From positions 1-64,000 of the forward strand of contig LMVO01000012.1 of NCBI GenBank assembly GCA_002287215.1: a stretch of 64,000 nucleotides of DNA, read 5' to 3'. Position 1 is the first letter of the stretch, and every line of letters starts with the position of its first letter. Below the pieces are notes generated by a model that worked only from the letters and a program-made list of their open reading frames with translations, was not told the DNA's origin and did not search any database. This DNA is from Methanocorpusculum parvum (GTDB taxonomy: Archaea > Halobacteriota > Methanomicrobia > Methanomicrobiales > Methanocorpusculaceae). The position numbers and the translations under genes are program-made. Shown here in pieces: positions 6,757 to 16,526 of this stretch.

Positions 6757-7692
6757 ATGTCGAGAAAACGAGCCCCGTCAAAAACCCCGAAAACCTCCCT
6801 TCATAGGCAGGGATACAACTTCATCGCTGAAGGCGCGTCCGCCGCCGTCAAGCCGTGCATGTGGTGCAAACGCGCCCTTCGCGGCGGAGAATCCTGCTAC
6901 AAACACCAGTTCTACGGGATCGACACCTGGAAATGCGTCCAGATGACCCCGACTTTACGCTGCAATCAGCGGTGTCTCTTCTGCTGGCGGTCCATGGAAC
7001 ACGAGATCGTGACCGAGACCGAACTCTCCCCCGAAGAGATCGCCGCAGCTCTCCCGAAGATGCAGAAGAAAGGGCTCTCCGGCGACAAACCCTACACCGA
7101 TCCGGCGAGGTGGGAAGAGGCAACGGAACACCCGACCCAGTATGCGCTCTCTCTCTCAGGCGAGCCGACCCTTTACTCAAAACTGCCCGAACTCATCGAC
7201 ATTCTCAGAAAAGACCCGGAAAACAGCGTGTTCGTTGTTTCGAACGGAACGATCCCCTCGATGATAGAACGGATCCGGCCGACCCAGCTCTATCTTTCGC
7301 TGGACGCCGTGGATGTATCATCCTACGAAAGGATCTGCCGGCCGATCGGGGATCCGGCGGCCATGTGGGCAAATATCCAAAAATCCCTCGCCCTTCTCCG
7401 GAAAAAAGAGGAGGAAGGCATCAGGACCGCGGTCAGGATCACAGTAGTCAAGGGGTACAATGACACAGATGAGGAAGGTTTTGCCCGGCTCATCGAAGAA
7501 GCAGGCCCCCTCTTCGTTGAAGTAAAGGGATACATGTATTTGGGATACAGTCGAATGAGATTAACAGAAATGCATGTCCCTGACATGGAAACCATTCGCA
7601 GTTTCGCCGCAGAAGTTGCCAAACTCTGCAACTATGACATCATGGATGAAAACGCCGCGAGCCGCGTTGTTTGTCTGAAGAGAAAATCATGA
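6757..7692 (+). CDS. taw1: 4-demethylwyosine synthase Taw1/TYW1 (radical SAM)
   Basis: Makes the tricyclic 4-demethylwyosine base at G37 of tRNA-Phe from N1-methylguanosine and pyruvate. The 311 residues are typical for archaea. A radical-SAM motif CNQRCLFC (CX3CX2C) follows the conserved [18 protein letters not shown] region, and additional upstream cysteines (CMWCKR, SCYKHQF) match the second Fe-S site seen in the family. The SGEPTLY motif is the SAM-binding GE motif. The stop overlaps the SepRS start by ATGA, so two tRNA-related enzymes share an mRNA. Confidence 0.95.
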   Translation: MSRKRAPSKTPKTSLHRQGYNFIAEGASAAVKPCMWCKRALRGGESCYKHQFYGIDTWKCVQMTPTLRCNQRCLFCWRSMEHEIVTETELSPEEIAAALPKMQKKGLSGDKPYTDPARWEEATEHPTQYALSLSGEPTLYSKLPELIDILRKDPENSVFVVSNGTIPSMIERIRPTQLYLSLDAVDVSSYERICRPIGDPAAMWANIQKSLALLRKKEEEGIRTAVRITVVKGYNDTDEEGFARLIEEAGPLFVEVKGYMYLGYSRMRLTEMHVPDMETIRSFAAEVAKLCNYDIMDENAASRVVCLKRKS

Positions 7693-9269
7693 AATTCGAT
7701 ATTGAGGAGTTCAAGGAACGCAGAAAAACCGATTTCGAGGGAGCCTGGCATGCCGGACCTTCGGTCATCACCCCGCCGGAATCAGCAAAGATCTATCCGC
7801 GTTATGCGTATCGCCGGGCGAAAGTCCACCCGATCTTCGACACGATCGCCCGCCTTCGGGCCGCATACATGTCGATGGGATTCGATGAAGCGATGGTCCC
7901 GGTGTTCATCGACGAACAGGACGTCTACCGCCAGTTCGGTCCGGAAGCCGCCGCGGTTTTGGACCGGGTCTACTATGTGGGCGGCCTTCCCCGTCCGAAT
8001 GTAGGGATCTCCAAAGAACGTCTGGACGCGATATCCCAAATCATCGAGAAGCCTCTCGCCGAAGGCACGGAAGAGAAGCTGATGAAGTGTCTGCATGCCT
8101 ACAAGAAAGGCAAATTCGACGGTGACGATCTCACGCACGAAATGTCGGTCGCGTTAGGCGTGGACGACGGAGTGGTCGTTCACATCCTCGACACGGTCTT
8201 CCCCGAGTTCAAGGAACTCGCCCCGGAGTCGTCCCGAACGACGCTTCGTTCCCATATGACCAGCGGCTGGTTCCTCTCGCTTGCCCAGATGTGGGACAAA
8301 AAGCCGATGCCGATCCGGATGTTCTCGGTCGACCGGTGTTTCCGCCGCGAGCAGGAGGAGGATGCGACCCATCTCCGGACCTATCACTCGGCGTCCTGTA
8401 TCGTCGCAGGCGAACATGTCACGATCGAGGAAGGAAAGGCGGTCGCAGAAGGTCTGCTGTCCGCATTCGGATTCACCGAGTTCAGATTCCAGCCCGATGA
8501 GAAGCGCTCGAAGTATTACATGCCCGAGACCCAGACTGAAGTCTACGGCAAACACCCGGTCCACGGCTGGGTCGAGGTCGCCACGTTCGGGATCTACTCG
8601 CCGGCTGCCCTCGCTGAATACGGGGTCGGCGTTCCGGTCATGAACCTCGGCATGGGTGTCGAGCGTCTGGCGATGGTCCTGACAGAGGCAGAAGATGTGA
8701 GAAAACTCTCCTTCGCCCAGCTGTATCCGCCGGTCTACTCGGACACGGAACTGACGAAAGGCATCGGATTAAAAGAGGAGCCGCAGACGATAGAGGCGCG
8801 CCGGGCAGTGCGTTCTGTCATGGAAACTGCCGCCGCCCACGCGGCTGAACGCTCGCCGTGTTCATTCTCCGCATGGAAAGGCGAGCTGTTCGGTCATCAG
8901 GTGGAGATCACCGTTGAAGAGCCGGAAGAGGACACGAGTCTTCTCGGCCCCGCCGCGCTGAACGAGGTCTATGTCAGAAACGGCGCGGTCCTCGGCGTTC
9001 CTGATACGGAAAAGTTCGCCGACGTCAGAGCCGAAGGGGTCCCGGTAGGTATCTCCTTTTTGTTCTCAACGGCAAATCTCGCGCTCGCCCGCATCGAAGA
9101 GGCGGCAAGGGTCGGCGAAGGGACGAGCGTCCAGGTGAAGATGTCGAAACACCCAAGCGACGTGAACCTGAAGATCGAGGAGTATGTCATGCGGTACATC
9201 ACCGACAATAAAAAGAAACTCGATCTCCGCGGCCCGGTCTTCATGACCATCACCTCAAAGATCCTGTAA
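7689..9269 (+). CDS. sepS: O-phosphoseryl-tRNA(Cys) synthetase SepRS
   Basis: Class II aminoacyl-tRNA synthetase that charges tRNA-Cys with O-phosphoserine, step one of tRNA-dependent cysteine synthesis. From the ATG at 7689, which overlaps the taw1 stop, it has 526 residues, the normal size; a TTG at 7671 would add six unconvincing residues. Motif 2 is seen in [26 protein letters not shown] and motif 3 in GMGVERLAM. Its partner SepCysS is at 45786 with the substrate tRNA-Cys at 45475. T-run at 9283-9290 follows. Confidence 0.95.
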   Translation: MKFDIEEFKERRKTDFEGAWHAGPSVITPPESAKIYPRYAYRRAKVHPIFDTIARLRAAYMSMGFDEAMVPVFIDEQDVYRQFGPEAAAVLDRVYYVGGLPRPNVGISKERLDAISQIIEKPLAEGTEEKLMKCLHAYKKGKFDGDDLTHEMSVALGVDDGVVVHILDTVFPEFKELAPESSRTTLRSHMTSGWFLSLAQMWDKKPMPIRMFSVDRCFRREQEEDATHLRTYHSASCIVAGEHVTIEEGKAVAEGLLSAFGFTEFRFQPDEKRSKYYMPETQTEVYGKHPVHGWVEVATFGIYSPAALAEYGVGVPVMNLGMGVERLAMVLTEAEDVRKLSFAQLYPPVYSDTELTKGIGLKEEPQTIEARRAVRSVMETAAAHAAERSPCSFSAWKGELFGHQVEITVEEPEEDTSLLGPAALNEVYVRNGAVLGVPDTEKFADVRAEGVPVGISFLFSTANLALARIEEAARVGEGTSVQVKMSKHPSDVNLKIEEYVMRYITDNKKKLDLRGPVFMTITSKIL

Positions 9270-9282
9270 AATACATCCAACC

Positions 9283-9290
9283 TTTTTTTT
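9283..9290 (+). terminator. T-run terminator after sepS
   Basis: Eight consecutive T about 14 bases after the sepS stop, without a strong stem, as expected for an archaeal terminator. The rest of the gap to dapL (9291-9443) shows no gene. Confidence 0.5.
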
Positions 9291-9443
9291 ATTGCTGATC
9301 GTTTTTGGATCAAAGAGCCTCCCGGAAAACAACACATCGCCGCCGCGCTCTTTCATTGTCACGTCCAAACTCCTCTCTCTTCATCACCGCATAAATCTCC
9401 ATGACAAACGTCTTAATTTATCTGCAGGTCCAATAAATATGCG

Positions 9444-10598
9444 ATGTATGCAAAACGGCTAGACAACTTACCTCCGTATCTCTTTGCCCAGATAGATGCA
9501 TTGAAGGCACAGAAACGTGCCGAGGGAATTGATTTGATCGATCTTGGTGTGGGGGACCCTGATTTACCGACGCCGAAGCATATTGTGGATGCATTATGTG
9601 AGGCTGCACGGGATCCTTCGACCCACCACTACCCAGATTATCTGGGGATGCTTGCATACCGTCAGGCAGTAGCCTCCTGGTATGACCAGCGTTTCGGCGT
9701 CAAACTCGACCCGAAAAAAGAGGTCCTCGCCCTGATCGGATCCAAAGAAGGTATCGCCCACATACCCGAAGCATTCGTAAACCCCGGAGACTATGTCCTC
9801 GTCTCCGACCCCGGCTACCCGGTGTACAAAACCTCCACGCTCTTTGCCGAAGGAAAATCCCACCCCATGCCCCTGCTGGAAGAAAACGGCTTTTTACCTG
9901 ACTACGCCGCCATTCCAAAAGATGTATTGAAGAACGCAAAACTCATGTTCATCGGCTACCCGAACAACCCGACCGGCGCCGCGGCCTCGATCGACTTCTT
10001 CGAAGAGACCGTCGAGTTTGCAAAAGACAACGACATCATCGTCGTCCACGACAACGCCTACTCCGAGATCTCATTCGACGGCTACAAATCTCCGTCCTTC
10101 TTACAGGCAAAAGGCGCCATGGACGTCGGTCTTGAGACCCACTCGCTCTCCAAGACCTACAACATGACCGGCTGGCGTATCGGAATGTGTGTTGGAAATG
10201 CCGGTCTCATCGAAGCATTCGGCAGAGTCAAGACCAACATCGACTCCGGTGTCTTCGACGCGGTCCAGCGTGCCGCCATCACTGCTCTGACCGGCCCGCA
10301 GGACTGCGTCGCCCAGGCCTGCGCCGTCTATCAGGAACGCCGGGACGCTCTCGTCACCGGCCTTCGCTCGCTCGGTTTTGACGTCACCTCCCCGAAAGCA
10401 TCCTTCTACGTCTGGATGAAAGTTCCCGACTCGGTCGAGTTCGTCGCAAAAATGATCAACGAAGCAGGTATCGTCATCACGCCGGGAACCGGCTTTGGCG
10501 CATCAGGCGCAGGATATGTCCGCTTCGCCATGACCCGCCCGGTCGACCGGATCAATGAAGCGGTCAGACGCATGAAAGAATGCGGCATCAGAGGATAA
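9444..10598 (+). CDS. dapL: LL-diaminopimelate aminotransferase (DapL)
   Basis: PLP-dependent class I/II aminotransferase that converts tetrahydrodipicolinate directly to LL-diaminopimelate in the lysine route. The 384 residues contain the PLP-lysine motif SLSKTYNMTGWRIG, the YPNNPTGA and HDNAYSEI motifs, and the N-terminal YLFAQIDALKAQKRAEG region typical of the archaeal DapL2-type branch. It is followed one base later by lysA, and dapF is at 58507, so the aminotransferase-epimerase-decarboxylase end of the pathway is present. Confusion with another class I aminotransferase is possible, but the lysA context settles it. Confidence 0.9.
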   Translation: MYAKRLDNLPPYLFAQIDALKAQKRAEGIDLIDLGVGDPDLPTPKHIVDALCEAARDPSTHHYPDYLGMLAYRQAVASWYDQRFGVKLDPKKEVLALIGSKEGIAHIPEAFVNPGDYVLVSDPGYPVYKTSTLFAEGKSHPMPLLEENGFLPDYAAIPKDVLKNAKLMFIGYPNNPTGAAASIDFFEETVEFAKDNDIIVVHDNAYSEISFDGYKSPSFLQAKGAMDVGLETHSLSKTYNMTGWRIGMCVGNAGLIEAFGRVKTNIDSGVFDAVQRAAITALTGPQDCVAQACAVYQERRDALVTGLRSLGFDVTSPKASFYVWMKVPDSVEFVAKMINEAGIVITPGTGFGASGAGYVRFAMTRPVDRINEAVRRMKECGIRG

Positions 10599-10599
10599 C

Positions 10600-11901
10600 A
10601 TGAACCTTCCCGAATCACTCTCCGTAAGAGGGGGTCATCTCTACTGCGGAGACGCAGACTGCGTTGTTCTTGCCGAACGATACGGCACCCCCCTGTATAT
10701 CACCAACGAAAACCACATCACCGGAAACTTCAGACGCTACGAAGCCGCGCTGAAAAAGTACACCGGCAAAGTCCAGCTCCTCTATGCCGCAAAGGCAAAT
10801 GAGAATCCGGTCATCATCCGGTCGCTTGCCCGCGAAGGAGCAGGCGCCGACGTCTTCTCACTCGGTGAGATGCGTGCCGCCCTCGAAGCCGGCATCCCTG
10901 CAGGGATCCTCCTCTTCAACGGCAGTTCGAAGACACAGGAGGATCTTCGCGCAGCGATCGAAAAAGGGATCATGATCTCGGTCGACTCGATCGACGAACT
11001 CCGTCAGATCGACGCCATCTCAAAAGAGCTGAAAAAGACCGTCAGGATCGGATTCCGGGTCAACCCGGCTATCGAGGTCCCGACGCACCCGAAGATCGCC
11101 ACCGGGATCAAAAACAGCAAGTTCGGCATCCCCGCAGAGATGATCCTGGACGCCTACCGCGAGGCCCTCAAAATGGAGTATGTCATCCCGGTCGGCATGC
11201 ACTGCCATATCGGATCCCAGATCCTTGAGATACCTCCGTTCGCCATCGCCTGCGGCGTCATCATGAAGGTGGCCGATGAGGTGACCAAGATCGGCGTCAA
11301 ACTTGAGTTCATCGACTTCGGCGGCGGACTCGGCATCCCCTATCACCGCGAAGGCACCGTCGACAAAGCCCCGACACCCGAAGAGTATGCCGCCGCAGTA
11401 ATGCCGGTGTTCCTCGAAGGATGCAAAAAAGCAGGCATCTCGCCCGCATTCTGGGTCGAACCCGGCAGATGGATGGTCGGCGAATCGACGATCCTTCTGA
11501 CGAAAGTCAACTCCGTCAAAAAGGTCCACAAAACCTTTGTGAACGTCGACGCAGGATTCAACCTCCTGATCCGTCCGGCGATGTATGACTCCTGGCATGA
11601 AGTCGTTGTGGCGAACAAAGCGGACCAGCCGGCCGACGGCACCTACACCGTCACCGGCCCGATCTGCGAAACCGGCGACATCTTTGCAGCCGACCGCAGA
11701 CTTCCGGCAGTTGAGGCGGGAGATCTCATCGCCGTTCTGGATGCAGGCGCATACGGCTATGCGATGTCGTCCCAGTACAACTCGCGGCCGAGATGCCCCG
11801 AGGTGCTGGTGAACGGCGGCAACGCGGAACTCATGCGCCGTGCTGAGACCTACGAGGACATGACCGCCTGCGTGGTCATCCCCTCCTGGCACAGGAAATA
11901 A
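10600..11901 (+). CDS. lysA: Diaminopimelate decarboxylase
   Basis: Last step of lysine synthesis: meso-diaminopimelate to lysine and CO2. A fold-III PLP decarboxylase of 433 residues. The PLP lysine is in LLYAAKANENP, with HCHIGSQI, the glycine-rich FGGGLGIPY phosphate site and the EPGRWMV motif; the catalytic Cys lies in PICETGDIF. It starts one base after dapL and is followed three bases later by the RPA-like gene. Confidence 0.96.
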   Translation: MNLPESLSVRGGHLYCGDADCVVLAERYGTPLYITNENHITGNFRRYEAALKKYTGKVQLLYAAKANENPVIIRSLAREGAGADVFSLGEMRAALEAGIPAGILLFNGSSKTQEDLRAAIEKGIMISVDSIDELRQIDAISKELKKTVRIGFRVNPAIEVPTHPKIATGIKNSKFGIPAEMILDAYREALKMEYVIPVGMHCHIGSQILEIPPFAIACGVIMKVADEVTKIGVKLEFIDFGGGLGIPYHREGTVDKAPTPEEYAAAVMPVFLEGCKKAGISPAFWVEPGRWMVGESTILLTKVNSVKKVHKTFVNVDAGFNLLIRPAMYDSWHEVVVANKADQPADGTYTVTGPICETGDIFAADRRLPAVEAGDLIAVLDAGAYGYAMSSQYNSRPRCPEVLVNGGNAELMRRAETYEDMTACVVIPSWHRK

Positions 11902-11904
11902 GGA

Positions 11905-13179
11905 ATGCATTACGCGCTCGTCTCCGATCTGCTTACGCAGGAAGCCTTTGAGGAGCGCGTGGAACAGAAATCCGCCTCGCTTGGCGGCCTGGTGGATGAA
12001 GTCACGGCCGCGATGATGGTTGTGGACGAGCTTGGACGAAGCCATATAAAGATCGGCAGCATCCCTTCGGCCAGGACCCAGGTCGTCTCTTTTTTCGGCA
12101 GGATCCTTGAGATCAGGCCGCCCCGTGAGTTCACCCGCGAAGGCGAACCGCCGGGTCTTGTGGCATCGGTCGTTCTTGGAGATCCGACCGGCACCGTGGT
12201 CATGACCTTATGGGACGATCGGGCAGAGGCTGCCGGCGAGTTGGAGACCGGTTCGGTGATCGAAGTGATCGCAAAACCCAGACCCGGAAAAAAGGAGGTG
12301 ACCTGTCTTGCCCTTCGGGAGAGCAGAGTCACGATCGTCGAGACAAAAAAACCGCCGAAGTCCGAGGTGATGGCGTCACCCCTCACCGTCCGGATCCTGG
12401 TCGTCTCCGAAGTGCGGGAGATCACCCGCCGTGACGGGACGCCGGCCTTTTTGCAGGAGTTCATCATCGGTGATGCTTCCGGAACGGCCCGCATGGTCAC
12501 CTGGACCCCGGAGCTGTTCGCCGACGTGGATGAGGGATCCTGCATCTCGGTCACCGGGGTGCAGAGAAAAGAGGACGACGGGATCGTCGAGTATGTCGTC
12601 TCCGACTCTGCAGAGATTAAGATCATCCCCGGAGAGATCGAGGTGCTTTCCAAAGATGCGTCCGAGGTGACCGAAGGCCTGAACCCTGTGGTCACCGGGG
12701 TTGTGACCTCTGTCTCTGATCTCAAAACGTTCATCACGAAACGCGGGACCGAGTCGCGTGTCAGAAATATCCAAATCCGCGGGTCTGCAGAAAAAAGCGG
12801 GGTGAATGCCGCCGTCTGGGGAGATGCGGCAGATATGCTGTTTCTTCCGGGCGACGCCGTGCAGGTGGTCAATGCCGAAGCAAAACTGAACCGGTACGGC
12901 GAACTCGAGCTCTCGGTCGGCCGCGGTTCGGCGATCAGGATGGTTCCCGTTCCCGGAAAAGCGTTCTTTGGAACAGGGATGCTGATCCGGCGGCCGGAAG
13001 GTCTTTCGCTCGATGACGGGACCGCGGTCTGGATCCTCAAGACCGATGAGACGCCGGTGATCGGGACGACGGCGGATGTCGAAGGCATCTCCGGGAACGG
13101 CCGGGTCGAAGTGACCGGTATTTGGCCGCGTCCGGCTGATCCTTCGTCTGCCGCAGCGCGTCTTCGCCCTCTGTTATAA
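11905..13179 (+). CDS. RPA-like single-stranded DNA-binding protein (OB-fold repeats)
   Basis: A 424-residue protein with at least three OB-fold units: about 70-160 (VVSFFGRILEI ... GTVVMTLWDD), about 178-270 (VRILVVSEVREITRRDGTPA ... ARMVTWTPE) and about 280-370 (VVTGVVTSVSDLKTFITKRG). The GTVVMTLWD pattern is typical of archaeal RPA. No zinc finger is visible. It would coat single-stranded DNA in replication and repair, and the recombinase RadA lies just downstream at 13565, which fits. Its last six bases overlap the convergent small gene at 13174. Confidence 0.85.
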   Translation: MHYALVSDLLTQEAFEERVEQKSASLGGLVDEVTAAMMVVDELGRSHIKIGSIPSARTQVVSFFGRILEIRPPREFTREGEPPGLVASVVLGDPTGTVVMTLWDDRAEAAGELETGSVIEVIAKPRPGKKEVTCLALRESRVTIVETKKPPKSEVMASPLTVRILVVSEVREITRRDGTPAFLQEFIIGDASGTARMVTWTPELFADVDEGSCISVTGVQRKEDDGIVEYVVSDSAEIKIIPGEIEVLSKDASEVTEGLNPVVTGVVTSVSDLKTFITKRGTESRVRNIQIRGSAEKSGVNAAVWGDAADMLFLPGDAVQVVNAEAKLNRYGELELSVGRGSAIRMVPVPGKAFFGTGMLIRRPEGLSLDDGTAVWILKTDETPVIGTTADVEGISGNGRVEVTGIWPRPADPSSAAARLRPLL

Positions 13180-13359
13180 TCCGAGTTTATCGGTTATCTT
13201 GCGTTTGGCATACTCGCCGAACGCCTTTCTGCACTCCGGAGACCGGATGAAGTCATAGATGAGCTGATCGATGACAGGTTTGATGAGAGGATTGGCTGCG
13301 AGTTCGCCGGCCATCTCCATGAGGGCATTTTTGTATTCGGTATTGTCCTTTTCGGCCAT
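13174..13359 (-). CDS. Small conserved-looking protein, unknown function
   Basis: A 61-residue acidic/basic helical protein, starting MAEKDNTEYKNALMEMAGEL and ending in KITDKLGL. No cysteine, signal peptide or membrane segment. It converges on the RPA-like gene and overlaps its last six bases, sitting between the ssDNA-binding protein and RadA. I do not recognise the family. Coding is supported by a clean start, amphipathic composition and the lack of a better frame; it could still be spurious. Confidence 0.6.
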   Translation of the reverse strand: MAEKDNTEYKNALMEMAGELAANPLIKPVIDQLIYDFIRSPECRKAFGEYAKRKITDKLGL

Positions 13360-13506
13360 ACCGATAGATGGGGCGATGACGGCAATAATAGTATCGGATG
13401 AGGGGGGCAGAGATCAAAATTTTGCACGTGAAAATGTCCTCCTCTCTGAGTGGGAAGGGGGTTTTTCCAGGGGAGGGGGGGCATTATCGCACCGCGCGGT
13501 TAGGGG

Positions 13507-13561
13507 TTTATATGGCCAGATGCTGATGTATGAGTATATCTAAAAAACAGGAGTACAGGAA
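13507..13561 (+). promoter_or_regulatory. radA promoter and ribosome-binding site
   Basis: TTTATATGG (13507-13515) is a TATA-like box about 50 bases before the radA start, and AGGAAG just before the ATG (13557-13562) is a short Shine-Dalgarno match. The intervening region from 13360 is G-rich and otherwise featureless. Confidence 0.45.
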
Positions 13562-13564
13562 GAT

Positions 13565-14554
13565 ATGACAATGCTTGATATAGAAGACATTCCGGGTGTA
13601 GGACCGGCGACCGCTGACCGACTGCGTGATGCAGGCTACATAACTGTTGAAAGTATCGCGACTGCCACCCCTATCGATCTGGCGGAGGCAGCTGAACTTG
13701 GCGAGTCCACGACAAAGAAGATCATCAAGGCCGCCCGTGAACTGGCCGATATCGGCGGGTTCAAGACCGGGACCGACATTCTTGCACGCAGACAGGACAT
13801 TCTCAAACTGAAAACCCTTGTTCCGGAGATCGATGAGCTGTTCGGCGGCGGTCTCGAGTCCCAGGCGATCACCGAGCTGTACGGCGAGTTCGGATCCGGG
13901 AAGTCCCAGATCGCCCATCAGCTGGCGATAAACTGTCAGCTCCCGACCACACTCGGCGGGCTTGCCGGAAGCTGTCTCTACATCGACACGGAGAATACCT
14001 TCCGTCCCGAGCGTATCGAGCAGATGGCCGAGGGACTGGAGCTTGCGGATCTGCCGGAGGGCTACACGCTTCCGACGGCCGACGAGTTCCTTGCCAACAT
14101 CCATGTTGCCCGTGCAAGTTCTTCTGATCATCAGATGCTTCTGATCGATGCGGCCCGCGATCTTTCTAACGAGCTTGCAGGCGCCGGTCTTCCGGTCAAA
14201 CTGATCATCATCGACTCGCTGACGAGTCTCTTCCGCTCGGAATACGCGGGCCGCGGGACCCTGGCCGGCAGGCAGCAGAAACTCAACCGGCACATGCACG
14301 ACCTCTTCAAACTGGTCGATGACCTGAATGCTGTGGCTTTGGTCACCAACCAGGTCATGTCCAACCCCGGACTTCTCTTCGGCGACCCGACAAAACCGAT
14401 CGGCGGCAACATCGTCGGGCACACGGCGACCTACCGGGTGTATCTGAGAAAGAGCAAAGCAGGCAAACGTATCGCCAGACTTGTGGACAGCCCCAACCTG
14501 CCGGAAGGCGAAGCGACCTTCACCGTCGAAACCGCAGGTATCAAAGCCTGCTGA
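13565..14554 (+). CDS. radA: DNA repair and recombination protein RadA
   Basis: Archaeal Rad51/RecA-type strand-exchange recombinase. The 329 residues have an N-terminal helix-hairpin-helix domain ([20 protein letters not shown]), the Walker A motif GEFGSGKSQ, Walker [12 protein letters not shown], and the L2/C-terminal core with [20 protein letters not shown]. Length and motif order are standard. It follows the RPA-like gene, a natural functional partner. Confidence 0.97.
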   Translation: MTMLDIEDIPGVGPATADRLRDAGYITVESIATATPIDLAEAAELGESTTKKIIKAARELADIGGFKTGTDILARRQDILKLKTLVPEIDELFGGGLESQAITELYGEFGSGKSQIAHQLAINCQLPTTLGGLAGSCLYIDTENTFRPERIEQMAEGLELADLPEGYTLPTADEFLANIHVARASSSDHQMLLIDAARDLSNELAGAGLPVKLIIIDSLTSLFRSEYAGRGTLAGRQQKLNRHMHDLFKLVDDLNAVALVTNQVMSNPGLLFGDPTKPIGGNIVGHTATYRVYLRKSKAGKRIARLVDSPNLPEGEATFTVETAGIKAC

Positions 14555-14574
14555 CCCCAATACTATTTTTAATC

Positions 14575-15255
14575 ATGCCAAGGGCCCTTATCACCGATAT
14601 CGACGGAACGCTGACCGACGACCGGCGCAGACTCTCAACAGAGGCCGTCGATGAACTGCGCAGGATCATCGACGCAGAGATCCCCGTCATTCTTGCATCC
14701 GGAAATACGCTCTGTTTTCTGGATGCCTTCTCGCACATGATCGGGACCGACGGGACCATCATCGCCGAAAACGGCGGGGTGTACCGTCTGGGGTACCTCG
14801 GCGAAAAACATATCGCCGGCGATCAGGAGGTCTGCCTTGCCGCGTATCAGAAGGTCGTGGACGAACTCAGGCCGAAAGGCGATGATCTGCGGCTTTTCAG
14901 CAGCAGATACCGGGACTCGGACATCGCGTTTTCCCGGGATGCTCCGGCCGCTTTGATCAAAGAGATCCTCAAAGATATGCCCGTCGAGGTCATCGACACG
15001 GGATTTGCGATCCATCTCCAGATCCCCGGCGTCACCAAAGGCGCGGCTTTTGAAAAACTGGCGGCAGAGATGGGTCTTGCCCCGGCCGATTTTCTGGCGG
15101 CAGGCGACTCGGTCAACGACGTCTCGATGCTGAAACTCGGCGGCATCTCCGTTGTTCCGGCAAATGCCTCCCCCGAAGCAAAAGAAGCGGCAGACCATGT
15201 CATGGAACGGTCCTTCGGTGAAGGGACGGCGGATGCTCTGCGGAAATACTTGTAA
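14575..15255 (+). CDS. pgp: Phosphoglycolate phosphatase, archaeal HAD type
   Basis: A 226-residue HAD-superfamily hydrolase of the Cof-like subgroup. Motif I is DIDGTLTDD, motif II ILASGN, the motif III lysine is in GVTKGAAFE, and motif IV is AAGDSVNDVSML. Length and the IIAENGG segment match the archaeal phosphoglycolate phosphatase family studied from Thermoplasma (TA0175). It starts 20 bases after radA and may be co-transcribed. Other small sugar-phosphate substrates are possible. Confidence 0.85.
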   Translation: MPRALITDIDGTLTDDRRRLSTEAVDELRRIIDAEIPVILASGNTLCFLDAFSHMIGTDGTIIAENGGVYRLGYLGEKHIAGDQEVCLAAYQKVVDELRPKGDDLRLFSSRYRDSDIAFSRDAPAALIKEILKDMPVEVIDTGFAIHLQIPGVTKGAAFEKLAAEMGLAPADFLAAGDSVNDVSMLKLGGISVVPANASPEAKEAADHVMERSFGEGTADALRKYL

Positions 15256-15282
15256 AAAAATGGAGTGAGGTGCCGAAAAACT

Positions 15283-15534
15283 TCAGCGGAGCATGTACCG
15301 GTCTACCACAATGAAATCGGTGATATCTTTTACTGCCTCAAACGGCAGCGTGATCGCATCATTTTCAAGCTTGTAACCGGTCGTATCAAAACCTGCATCC
15401 GGGCGTATAAGAAGAGCCTTCAGCTGCCCGGTCGGCGCATCGAAGGTAACGTTCCTGATCTGACCAATGATCTTCCCGTCAGTACTCATCACACGCTTTT
15501 TCCGGATATTATGGGTAAACTGCTCACTCTGCAT
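15283..15534 (-). CDS. PRC-barrel domain protein
   Basis: An 83-residue single PRC-barrel (residues about 10-80): RVMSTDGKIIGQIRNVTFD, then TGQLKALLIRPD and ITLPFEAVKDITDFIVVDR. The fold is shared with RimM and photosynthetic reaction-centre H subunits; in euryarchaea these small proteins are common and mostly uncharacterised. Convergent with phosphoglycolate phosphatase and followed upstream by the HTH-CBS gene on the same strand. Confidence 0.8.
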   Translation of the reverse strand: MQSEQFTHNIRKKRVMSTDGKIIGQIRNVTFDAPTGQLKALLIRPDAGFDTTGYKLENDAITLPFEAVKDITDFIVVDRYMLR

Positions 15535-15592
15535 GATTAATCAGCTTTAAAGTTTGACAAGCAAGTATATATCCGTTTGTATAAGGCATGCC

Positions 15593-16471
15593 TCACAGAG
15601 AGGGGAACACCCGGATAATATCAGAATGCGTCAGTATGCCGACCGGTTTTCCCTCGTCGGTCACGATCACCCGCCCGACATCCTGCTCCTTAAACTGTTT
15701 GATGACCTCATACAGCCGCATATCCGCCGGCATCGAGATGACCCGCGTCACCATCACCTCGGACACAAGCGACGTCGTCGGCATCTCACGGTCCAGTGCG
15801 GAAATAACATCCGTCAGCGTCACGATCCCGCATAAGATCCCGTTTTCAACGACCGGCGCCCCGTGGATGCGCCGCTGAAGAAACGTCTTCATCGCATAGG
15901 CAAGCGTCATATCAGGCTCCAGCGCGATCAGGGGAGAGCTCATATACTCGCGGATCTGTTTCTTTGGAAGCGACGTCATCTCCGACGTCGAGATCAATAG
16001 AGCGCTGTTGATCTCATCCTTGCCGAACACCTCTCCTTTGATCAGCAGCTTGTTCAGCGGCGTCGGTCCGATCGTGATCTTGTCGCCGACCTCAAACGAC
16101 CGCACGTTTCCGATGATCTTGATCAGGGCATGACAGAGATCGGCATGCGTCAGGGTCGTAAATGCGATCTCATGCACGCGCACCCCTTCGACCTTCTCGC
16201 CGTTCTTCTGGAGGACCACTTCACTTTCTGAGTAGTCCGACGAAACGTTCAGTTCAGAATACGCCCGCGCTGTAGGCTGATATCCGCCTTTCGGCCCCGG
16301 AATGCCGTCGACCAGCCCGAGCACCTTCAGGGCCAGCATCTGATTTCTGACCGTCCCGGGGTTTCTCCGGATGATATCGGCGATGACCTCACTCTTGATT
16401 GGATGCGAATATTGATGATAGAGCGAGATAAGAGTAATAAGGATATCTTTTTGAATGAGTGACAGATCCAT
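15593..16471 (-). CDS. HTH-CBS domain regulator
   Basis: From the ATG at 16471 this is 292 residues. The N-terminus (about 1-75) is a winged-helix domain (IADIIRRNPGTVRNQMLALKVLGLVDG), the middle (about 75-160) is a small domain ending in KITIGPTPLNKLL, and the C-terminal 125 residues are two CBS repeats (YMSSPLIALEPDMTLAYAMK and VMVTRVISMPADMRLYEVIK). CBS pairs usually sense adenosine nucleotides or SAM. An upstream in-frame start at 16510 is less likely. It diverges from Nog1 with only 55 bases between, so it could control that gene; this is inference. Confidence 0.85.
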   Translation of the reverse strand: MDLSLIQKDILITLISLYHQYSHPIKSEVIADIIRRNPGTVRNQMLALKVLGLVDGIPGPKGGYQPTARAYSELNVSSDYSESEVVLQKNGEKVEGVRVHEIAFTTLTHADLCHALIKIIGNVRSFEVGDKITIGPTPLNKLLIKGEVFGKDEINSALLISTSEMTSLPKKQIREYMSSPLIALEPDMTLAYAMKTFLQRRIHGAPVVENGILCGIVTLTDVISALDREMPTTSLVSEVMVTRVISMPADMRLYEVIKQFKEQDVGRVIVTDEGKPVGILTHSDIIRVFPSL

Positions 16472-16526
16472 ACTTACTGATTCTTTCTGATTGCTATAGT
16501 AATAAACCAAATGGATTGGATGAACA

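Noticed and set aside
11910-13088. A 392-codon open frame opposite the RPA-like gene
   Set aside because: Serine- and threonine-rich shadow frame; the plus strand shows convincing OB-fold motifs.
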